NCBI GenBank assembly: GCA_010093515.1
Contig: MU001674.1
Coordinates: 234,246 to 298,245, forward strand
Reading direction: 5' to 3'
DNA from: Lineolata rhizophorae
Taxonomy: Eukaryota > Ascomycota > Dothideomycetes > Lineolatales > Lineolataceae
DNA: 64,000 nucleotides
In this document: positions 56,427 to 64,000 of the stretch, in pieces
How positions within the stretch are numbered: position 1 is the stretch's first letter
How the letters are laid out: each line of letters opens with the position of its first letter
Position numbers and translations under genes: made by a program
The notes under the pieces: generated by a model
Told to the model about the DNA's origin: nothing
The model's database searches: none
The model's input: only the letters and a program-made list of their open reading frames with translations

Positions 56427-58339
56427 CTCCCCCGCCCCTTCCACACTCACCGCGCCCTCCCCCTCCCCCCCCAACTTCACCACCCCCAGCTCATCCGGCT
56501 CCTTCCCGCCCACCTCGTCCGCAACACCCACCTCGAGCGCCCTCGGCTTAAACCTCTCCACGTCCGGCGGCGCGCGCAGCAGCGCCGCGTTGCGCACGAC
56601 GCGCACCTCGGCCGCCTTCATGCGCGCCACGTGCCTTCGCATCTCCTTCTTCTCCCTGCCGGCGCCGCCACCCTCCTTGCCGGCGCCTTCGCCGTCTTCT
56701 CTGCCGTTGCCGTCGCCGTCGTCGTCATCGTCATCGTCGCCGGCGCTGTGCCCCCCGCCGCTGCCCGCACCCGCCACTTCCTCGTGGCGCTCCCAACCCG
56801 CCATAGTCGCGTCCGCCCGCGCGGCCGTGTCCTCGAGCACCGCGTGCATGCTCGCGAGCACCATCTGCGCGGCGCGGGCGAGCGGCAGGTCTGCGGGGGC
56901 CACGTCGTCGGGCGACCGCCAGTGCGGGGTGCGCGCCACCCCGCCGTCGTCGCCGCCACTTGTCGCCATGACCGCCTCGCGCAGCCGCGCCACCGTCAGC
57001 GCGGCGAACATGTCGCCCGTGCCGGAGAAGAAGTGCGGGAAGGCGGGCACGTCGATGCGGAAGATGCGCGGCGCATGCGACGACGTCGAGGTAGAGCCAA
57101 CAATGGTAAGAACTAATGGCTGGGCGGGCGTCGAGGTCTGCGCGGCGGCTGGGGTCGTGTGCGCGGCCGTCGAAGCTGGGATGCTGGGGCGTGGCGTGGC
57201 CGAGGTGCTGGCGGGGAGGCGGACCGAGGTTATGATGACGTGGGGGAGGAGGTAGGTGCGGTGAAGGTTCTGGATGGCGGCTGCGAGGGAGGCGAGCGAG
57301 TCGATTTTGATGTCGGAGAGGATTCTAGGAGAACAGGCGGTTTAGGTTAGTATCAATGCGTTCTGTTGTGTTTACCTTGGGTGGGAGGTGAGGTCCTACT
57401 CGGCTTCGAATTGGTTCGGGAGGATCAGGTCCGCTTCGCGCAGAAGGCTCTTGTACGCCGGCACTATGCCCTCCGGTACGTAGAGCTTGCCGTTGTCGCC
57501 CATGACGGGGTCAAGAACTAAAGGCGAGACGGATCCGATCAGCATCTCGCAGCCCAAGCATGCCCATATCCTTATATTCCCTTGTCCCCGACACTAACAT
57601 CCTCCTCTTTCACCACCGCGCCCCATTTTCGTCCACCAACTCGTAAATTAAAGTTGAAAGATTCTCCTACGCACCCCAGAAGAATGACCCCGGCTTTGTC
57701 CCCGCGTTGAACTTCAAGTCGCGCCCAATTTTGCCTACCACCTCGACCACTTCCGCGCTTGGTATGTACCCCGATAGCATCATGTCGAATTCGTTCAGAT
57801 CCGACTGCTTGAGCCCTTCGTAGAGCTCGGCGATTTCGTCCGCGGGTGTCTTGCGGCCCTTGACTCGCTTATACGCCGTGTGGTTGCCTGCGCCAAAGGT
57901 CGACCCCCGGCGCAAAAGTCGCGCGAGGCATGTTCGTCAGCATCGTAATGTTCATTTTCCGACATTGTCGTGCATTCGCTCTTGAGGCGCCTGGCTTTGG
58001 AGGGGTTCTATTGCGTCTCGCGCGCCTCCGCACAACGACGGGGAACTTACTGTAGTTGACGGTGTGCATGGCGGCAACCTCGCAGCCAAGGTACTGCATG
58101 ACGAAGGCCGCCATCGTGTTGCCGACATGTCTGGCGCCGAGCTCGTCAGGTTGGTCGTTCGAAAGCGGCCGGGCGAATGTCTGCAACGCCACCCGGGGAG
58201 TAGTGTTGGCTTACCCGTACACGACCTTGGATGATGTTAGCTGGAGCGTCGCAAACGAGGTTCAATAGGACAGCGCGAGTCTGACATGGCTGGCTATTGC
58301 GAGCACGCGCGTTTCCGGTATAGGCAATTCAGTAGCCAT
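56418..58339 (-). CDS. Pyridoxal kinase
   Basis: CDS complement(join(56418..57324,57400..57517,57675..57887,58051..58130,58215..58225,58286..58339)), 460 aa. It phosphorylates vitamin B6 vitamers to PLP. Family blocks are [18 protein letters not shown] (start to exon 3), [75 protein letters not shown] and [12 protein letters not shown], whose Asp (about 262) is the catalytic base. Exon 2 is only 11 nt. Four introns use GTAAG/GTGCG/GTAGG-type donors; the first donor is GTCAGA. A Pro/Thr/Ser-rich insert and an acidic Asp/Gly insert make it longer than usual (about 350). The C-terminal tail after RVVRNAALL is atypical and stops inside a GGTA repeat. Confidence 0.9.
58215..58225 (-). other. 11-nt micro-exon of pyridoxal kinase
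   Basis: GTCGTGTACGG on the minus strand, flanked by a CCAAG acceptor (CTAACA branch upstream) and a GTAAGC donor. It supplies V-V-Y-G of the invariant SHVVYG motif. Without it the flanking exons are out of frame. Confidence 0.85.
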
Positions 58340-58771
58340 GGCGAAGGATTGGGGTTGTCTGGCTGACTGGAGAACGGGCGGATTAGAACGGAGAGGGTTG
58401 GAGCATTGTTGGAGTTGAGTGGGAGCAGTGATTGCAAACGGCCAGCGATCTGCGCGTCTCGCTTGGGACCCACGCGGGTGTGACGTACGGTGCGGTGGGT
58501 GTCCCGTGCCGCGGAGATCGCACCGCCTCAAGCGTGGGGATATCTCTGAGAATTTGTGACAACGGAAAGGAGATCACTTCAGCGCAAAAGACAAGCAAAT
58601 GAAAATTAAAGGGCCCCGGAATGATCCGACTGGTTTGGCATTAATGCTCGACGGTTGCTACCGTTTTATCCATCGGGAAGGCAATATGCAATCCGCTCCG
58701 CAAAAGCACGCTACGCCTCCGCCCGTGTGTACCTCTTGCCCACATTATGTACCCAAGTGAAGGAATTGTCT
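58340..58771. other. PCNA 3' end and pyridoxal kinase promoter
   Basis: 432 bp between two genes in the same orientation. No gene is supported. Confidence 0.5.
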
Positions 58772-59819
58772 TTAGTCCTCGTCTCCAATCTATAGGGGGA
58801 CAGAAATAGAGAAATTAGCGGATAATCATCTCCAGCCAACACTTTCGTAGCACGTACCTTAGGGGCGAGATAGAAGCGCAAAAAGCTGTTGCTCGGCAGT
58901 GCGTACTCGACCAGCAGCGGCACTTCGTTCGACAGCGACAGCTTGACCCGGGAGGACAGGCCGCTGGCCTTGCAGAAATTGCTCAGATACTTGAGGGAAA
59001 ACATGAGCGAAACGGGTTCTGAGAGATCGATGGAAACGTTCCTATCCTCGTTGTCGACATTTGTGTGGCTCCGAAGCGTGACGGAACCAGATCCGATATC
59101 GCCCTGGCAGGAAAACTTGACGCCCTCCTTGGTACACTCGATAGAGACTGCGCGAATCGACAACTGTCAGCAAACTTGCGTGGCCCACCACCAATAATTG
59201 TGTCATCGTTGCAAAACCCACCAGACTCAGACAGCGCAAGCAGGTCCCTCGTGATGCGCTGGAACTCGGCCGACGGCATGGTGATGGAAGCAGCATACTC
59301 GGTGTCCGGGATCCCCAGATGTTCCTGGTCAATGTCCATAAGCTTAATGTCATACTCGGAGAGGCGGTCGCTCTCGGCGCTCTCGAAGACTAGGTTGACC
59401 ACGTCGGGCGCGTCCTCGGCCTTGAGCGTCAGGATGTCCTCGTTCTGGGCGCAACGCAGCACCTTGGTCAGCGACGTCAGGTTGATGCCGAGGGCGATGT
59501 TGCGGTCGCAGCGGAAGGGCGAGAAGGCGTCGGACCGCAGCATCATGGCCACGAGGGCCACGTGCGAGTTGTCCATGGCCTGCAACGCGATGCCCGAGTC
59601 GTTGCAATCGAAGTTGCAGTCCTGCACGAGGTTCGTGATCGAGTCGACCACCTGTGCCGCCGCTGTGTTAACATAAACAACTGCCAATTGCAAAGCAGAA
59701 TAGATTTGGGATTGGCAACTTGCCTTCTTCAGAAGGTTGGCCTGCTCTAGACGTGCCTCAAGCACTGGGATCATGTTAGCAATGTAGGTTGCAGGAGGAG
59801 ACGGAGTCCACAACGTACT
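58772..59819 (-). CDS. POL30: Proliferating cell nuclear antigen (PCNA)
   Basis: CDS complement(join(58772..58789,58858..59147,59222..59651,59724..59764,59819..59819)), 259 aa, the usual fungal length. PCNA is the sliding clamp for DNA polymerases and repair. The spliced product reads [14 protein letters not shown], then [53 protein letters not shown], the interdomain loop, and the canonical end FYLAPKIGDED. Exon 1 contributes only the A of the start codon: a GTACGT donor (59818), GCTAACA branch and CCCAG acceptor join it to TG. Intron 2 (59723..59652) is GC-AG with a perfect AG|GCAAGT donor. An alternative ATG at 59774, inside intron 1, would give [11 protein letters not shown] if that intron were kept. 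Confidence 0.93.
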
Positions 59820-61189
59820 GGCTGGAGATTGTGCGTATTTTCGGGCGCGAAGCGGAGCTGGAGGGTGAATTTGGTTGTGGTGCTGCCCGGAGTGTTGCGG
59901 CAGAAGAGGCACGAGGGCAGAGGGCGGCGGGACGGGGAGGGCGATGAATGGAGAAAACGCGACTGTGAGGGACCCGGACGCGTTGGCTCGACACGAGGCG
60001 CGTCTCGACTCATTAATGGCCGAGGTGGGGGCTTGGCGCTCTCCCCCGTGGCCGCGTGTGTGGCGGTGTTACCTGTGGCTGCGGTGGCTATCACTACACC
60101 AGGTCCCTCATCTTCATTTGGCACCAGATTTTGGATTCAAAGTTACTAAGGCGGTAGTGTTTTCCGACTGGAGCTCTAAGCGGCCCCAACGGGGATTGTA
60201 TTGTATTTCCGACCTCGTCCGCCCCAGCGGCCTAGTGACCGTGTGGGCTATAACTAGACGCTAGATGCCACTCACCACAGATTTGTCTTGCCAAATACAA
60301 GTGGCCTGAGGCTTCTCTGTTATTGCATGGTGCTAGATAGCTTCTACGAATTGTTGCAGTTTCTAAGTCAGAACCCAGAACTATACGGTACATGGTTAGA
60401 TGCCGCCAACGAAAAGACGAGTGTCTTCCACTCTTTTACTGTGCACCGCGTGGAGGCGGACATACATCGTGGCACTGGTCATTGAGAATCTGTAGTTATT
60501 TCTTGATTAATTGTCTTGAAGTCTTACACTGAGACAAAATACCAGTTGCCAAAGACGACGGCGGGGCCACCTTGAACACTCCACGGCCACAAAAGATATG
60601 TCCATACTTTTATAAAAGACTTGGGGCTCCTGGAGTCCACTTCATTGATTTCGCCCCACAACGAATGTATTCCAGGTGGAAATAGCTTCATTTGCCACAT
60701 GGTATATTGCAGTGATTATTTAGTCTTTGCAAGTAGTTCCGACAAAGGAAACTCGCGAGCCCGTGGCAGTTACCGGTAGTCAGGGTCTTTGTTGTCTATC
60801 GTCATAAACAATGAGCGCCGATAGCAGCCAGACAATGGCACAAAGGGAAGGTGCGGCCGACCCGCCACATACATTGTTCTAATAAATTTCTCTTTCCTCC
60901 TATAACACGTACTCTTCATACACATACACACATCCAGCGTCATCTAATCCAAAATTACATTTTCTCCCTCCTAAATTTTCGAGCATCAAACTGCTCTTTA
61001 AAGTTGAGCCACTGTAGGTTATCTAGTAGCTCCTCATTCTTCACGCACACAGAACCTACGCTCAAATCTAGACCTGCATCCCGAACAGCGCAAAAGAACG
61101 AGTACTCGGTCATCGCTCATTCTGCGCCTGATCCGACTACCAACACGACAAAGCTTCCCACCCATCTTGTAGCTACCCATTAAACAAAC
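59820..61189. other. Divergent PCNA / unknown gene promoter region
   Basis: 1.4 kb between divergent starts. The PCNA-proximal 200 bp hold CGCG-containing elements. The part from about 60280 to 60850 is AT-rich and without a supported gene. The right end (60890-61180) is C/T- and A-rich, like the leader of the gene at 61190. Confidence 0.45.
59978..59983 (-). promoter_or_regulatory. MCB-type element (ACGCGT) upstream of PCNA
   Basis: The palindrome ACGCGT, core of the MluI cell-cycle box bound by MBF in yeasts, lies about 160 bp upstream of the PCNA start. A related AACGCGAC lies at about 59956-59963. Regulation by MBF here is inferred from yeast. Confidence 0.5.
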
Positions 61190-61837
61190 ATGGGAATCCG
61201 CGACCGTTCTCCTGAGCTCGCCGATCGCATCAACCTCCTCCGCCTGCGTCCCGTCGACACCATGAAGGAGAAGATCGCCCAAATGGCCGTGCAACTGGAG
61301 CCCATTGTGGAAGTCCTGAGCAACGAGCCGCACCCGGCCTGCCCCAAGAGCCTGCTGGGCCTCTTCCTGCTCACCGAAGCCGAGATCGACTCCATGGCGC
61401 ACTTCTATGGGCAGAGCACCCCCCACGAGTTCACCCGGTACTACCCGGGCTCCATGACTTGGGACAAGGAGTACTTCGCCGCCTGCAAGGAGTACGAGGA
61501 GCGCCTGATCTGCCAGGGCCTCGACACGAACCGCCACTACTACGACAACGTCGAGAACTGGCACGCGCCGCCACCCCGCGGCCAGAAGCGCAACCACGCC
61601 GGCAGGGTCCTTTCGGACGTCCAGCTGGCCGAGGCCAAGCGTGATCGCTTCTTGCTGGATCCCCTCGACCGCCTTACGGCCAAGCGCCGCAAGCTCGGCC
61701 GCTTCGTCGGGGTCAGGATGGTTGATACTCCACAAATCGAGGTCAACATGCGGCTAAAGTTCTACGAGGCCAAGGTGGAACTGCAGACGATGATGGACCT
61801 CCAGCGCAATACGAACAAGTCGACGAGGCTGTGGTGA
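61190..61837 (+). CDS. Conserved-looking protein of unknown function
   Basis: Intronless, 215 aa, not recognised. It is a hydrophilic, helix-rich protein with no TM segment: an N-terminal helical part (ELADRINLLRLRPVDTMKEK, then MAVQLEPIVEVLS), an acidic aromatic centre (HFYGQSTPHEFTRYYPGSMTWDKEY ... NRHYYDNVENWHAPPPRG), a basic stretch (KAKRRKLGRF-like, LTAKRRKLGRFVG) that may be a nuclear localisation signal, and a charged C-terminal helix. The codon use is GC3-rich, as in the neighbouring housekeeping genes, which supports it as real. The ATG follows AAACA, a good fungal context. Confidence 0.68.
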   Translation: MGIRDRSPELADRINLLRLRPVDTMKEKIAQMAVQLEPIVEVLSNEPHPACPKSLLGLFLLTEAEIDSMAHFYGQSTPHEFTRYYPGSMTWDKEYFAACKEYEERLICQGLDTNRHYYDNVENWHAPPPRGQKRNHAGRVLSDVQLAEAKRDRFLLDPLDRLTAKRRKLGRFVGVRMVDTPQIEVNMRLKFYEAKVELQTMMDLQRNTNKSTRLW

Positions 61838-62485
61838 GGAGGACCTGGACAGTGTTTTTTTTCTTTTGATGGAACAAGTTAGCGTCTTTGGGGAATAGGG
61901 GAAAATGGGAGACGGAAAGTTGAAAGAAAACTTTAAAAAGAAAAAGGAAGTTCATGTAACTAGTTGCATTGCCTCAGGCAGCTGACGACTCCGACATACT
62001 CTGAAAAAGCACCCATTCTGAAGGATAATGGTTTAGTTCTCATCTCCATCGTAGGCTATCAATCAGCTAACCATGAGTACACTATAGAGCATGCTCCAAG
62101 TCATTGCACAACATTGTACAAGATGCGAACCGTCATTCCGTAGAGCATATCAACAAGCCAGAAGAGGGAGAATATTCAAGACACTAGTGTGTTGTAGCTG
62201 CTTTTAGAACGAGACAATACCTGACCTAGACTCCACGCAAACTTTTTTCATTGGTAGGAAACCCAAAGAACGGGGACGCCAGGGGCCAGACCAACACTCA
62301 GACACGCGGTAAGTGGTTTTTCACTCGCTTTAGCTAGGACCGAAACATTGTGCTCGGGCCTAAATTCCTAGAAACATGCCAAGGTGCTGACAATCATATG
62401 CTTGCGTATGGAACTAGTCCCTTGTATCGCCGTACAATCACACTTTTCCGTTGATAGCTGACTACTAGCCCTTAAGGACGTATCC
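61838..62485. other. Convergent intergenic region
   Basis: It lies between the unknown gene (+) and DPP5 (-). It begins with a T-rich run near 61851 and is otherwise AT-rich. No gene is supported. Confidence 0.45.
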
Positions 62486-64000
62486 TCACCGATCCATTCT
62501 CGCCTCTTCCAAGACCTCCTTACCCTCGCCGCTCTCACTAAACAGCGGCAAGCCGACGTGCTTATTGATCCAGTCGATCACAACGGTATGCCAAAGCAGC
62601 GAGTTTTCCGGCTTCAGCACCCAGTGGTTCTCGTCCGGGAAGGTTAGGAACTGGCTCTCGACGCCGCGGTCCTGCAGCATGTTGAAGGCGGCGAGTCCCT
62701 CGGCGATGGTAAGCCGGTAGTCGAGCTCCGAGTGGATGATGAGGTGCGGCGTCGCCCAGTTGTGCGTGTGCTGCGACGGGTCCCACCGGTGCCACTCGTC
62801 CCGGTTCGCCCAGAATTTGCCGCCGAGGTCGTGCTCCGGGAAGTAGAGCTCCTCGGAGGCCGTCTGGCCCGTCATGCTGAAGACGCCGTCGTGAGTCACG
62901 AGAGCGCGGAATTTGCGGCCGAGTGGCTGGCCTTGGATCCAGTTGATCATGAAGCCTCTGGGGAGTTCGTAGTTAGCCGCGGGAGCGAAGAGCGTAGCGC
63001 TCATGAAGAGGGTTAGACGTACCCGTAACTAGCGCCGAGCGCAACGGCTCTCGTCATATCTACGAAAGGCATGTGCTCCTCGATGAACTCAAACCCCTTG
63101 ACGAGATCAATATACGGATACCCGCCCCACTGCGTTCTAATTGCGTCCACGAACTTCTGTCCGTACCCTGTGCTGCCCGTCGGGTTTGGCATCACTACGA
63201 CATACCCCTGTTCAGCGAACACTGCTGGGTTCCAGCGCGTCGACCACGCATCCGTCCATGCGCCCTGAGGGCCGCCGTGGATGACGTACGCAAGCGGGTA
63301 TTTTTCGGTCGCAATGAAATTGGACGGCTTGAGCACCCACGCATGCACGTTGGTATTGGCACCTTGGAACCAGATCTCGTCGACTTGCTTTGGGGAGAGA
63401 CCAAAGGCATACCCGTTGCGCGAGTTGGAGGAGAGGAGGAGAGGATTGGAATGACTGCCTCGCGGTAGGAGATAGAATTGACTGTTGTCGACGAAATTAT
63501 TGCCTGAGATGAAAATGTCGCCATTGTCAAGAGGGCGAAAATCTGTCACAGTTCCGCTTGCCATGAGTACTTTGGCCGGTACGGTTGCCCCGAAAAGGTC
63601 GACCGGAAGAGAAAACAAGCATTGTCGACCATGCTCTTCAGCCGTCAGAAACAAGTTCATCGTATCTGAGCTAAAAGCTAGCGAACTCGGACTCCGGTCC
63701 CAGTCGGCGGCATTTTTACACGCCTTCAACTGCAGATCCGTGGACGAAGGCCTCGATACGTCCGGAATAAGGACAATGTGGTTCTTGTCGGACTCGTAGC
63801 CGTTCTTTCGCATTGCAAGCACAGCTGCCATTCTTCCGTCCGGTGAAAATACCGGCGACGTACATGCACCTTCCAAGTCGTCTAGATCCACTCTCGAAGG
63901 TTGCGGAGGAGCGCCAACAAACGAACTAAGAGGCGTAACATAGACATTGCACTTAGTATTAGTGGCGGGGTTGAACTCCGGATCCTTGGCCACGAAGATG
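62486..64000 (-). CDS. Dipeptidyl-peptidase 5-like serine peptidase, 5' end outside window
   Basis: Partial CDS complement(join(62486..62957,63023..64000)); the frame is open to the window edge (IFVAKDPEFNPATNT ...). It is an S9 prolyl-oligopeptidase-family enzyme, closest to fungal secreted DPP5, which removes N-terminal dipeptides. Beta-propeller blades (SPVFSPDGRMAAVLAMRKNGYESDKN) precede the alpha/beta-hydrolase domain. The nucleophile motif GASYGGFM is split by the 65-nt intron (GTACGT donor, GCTAACTAC branch, CCCAG acceptor). The catalytic Asp is in HSELDYRL and His in PDENHW. The signal peptide, if any, lies beyond the window. Confidence 0.87.

Overview
The window looks like about 64 kb of nuclear DNA from a filamentous ascomycete (Pezizomycotina). 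The evidence is short spliceosomal introns (about 50-165 nt) with CTAAC/CTGAC-type branch points, GC-rich coding sequence, and fungal-only families (RCR, RRG7, fungal Snt2, a KEX2 kexin, dipeptidyl-peptidase 5). The class cannot be settled from the sequence alone. No bacterial-type operon, CRISPR array, rRNA or convincing tRNA was seen. All exon coordinates were built by hand from donor, branch and acceptor signals and reading frame, and have not been checked against RNA.

Layout. 1-525 (-): 5' part of a secreted Thr/Glu-repeat protein that runs off the left edge. 2081-3133 (+): DUF1295 membrane reductase. 3134-6775: gene-poor. 6776-12149 (+): SNT2-type chromatin reader. 13204-13900 (+): RCR membrane protein. 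14832-18334 (+): valyl-tRNA synthetase. 18670-19488 (-): RRG7. 21490-22060 (+): small unknown two-exon gene. 22715-24546 (-): 14-TM MFS exporter. 24547-28033: gene-poor, with low-complexity repeats and a probable LTR relic. 28034-29096 (+): unknown GPI-anchored secreted protein. 30607-30849 (-): CDC26. 31084-32463 (+): unknown protein. 33404-38260 (-): giant PhoD-like phosphatase. 39674-42418 (+): kexin. 43110-44921 (+): UBE3D-like (HECT_2) protein. 46108-49296 (-): TEL2. 49571-51120 (+): UBA3. 51719-53954 (+): CDC1/TED1 phosphatase. 54738-55731 (+): dUTPase. 56418-58339 (-): pyridoxal kinase. 58772-59819 (-): PCNA. 61190-61837 (+): unknown. 62486-64000 (-): DPP5, with its 5' end outside the window.

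Themes. Most genes are conserved housekeeping genes. Several act in cell-cycle, replication or ubiquitin-type pathways: PCNA and dUTPase at the fork, TEL2 for PIKK maturation, CDC26 in APC/C, UBA3 for neddylation, a UBE3D-like E2-binding protein and SNT2. KEX2, CDC1, RCR and the GPI-type protein belong to the secretory or cell-surface pathway. I saw no biosynthetic cluster and no self-contained novel system.

The most unusual signals concern gene expression. There is a 6-nt micro-exon in UBA3, an 11-nt micro-exon in pyridoxal kinase, a PCNA start codon apparently split by an intron, and two GC-AG introns (PCNA, TEL2). SNT2 and CDC1 each have a short upstream ORF whose stop overlaps the main start as ATGA. 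The pyridoxal kinase stop lies inside a tetranucleotide repeat that contains TAG in every frame on the coding strand.
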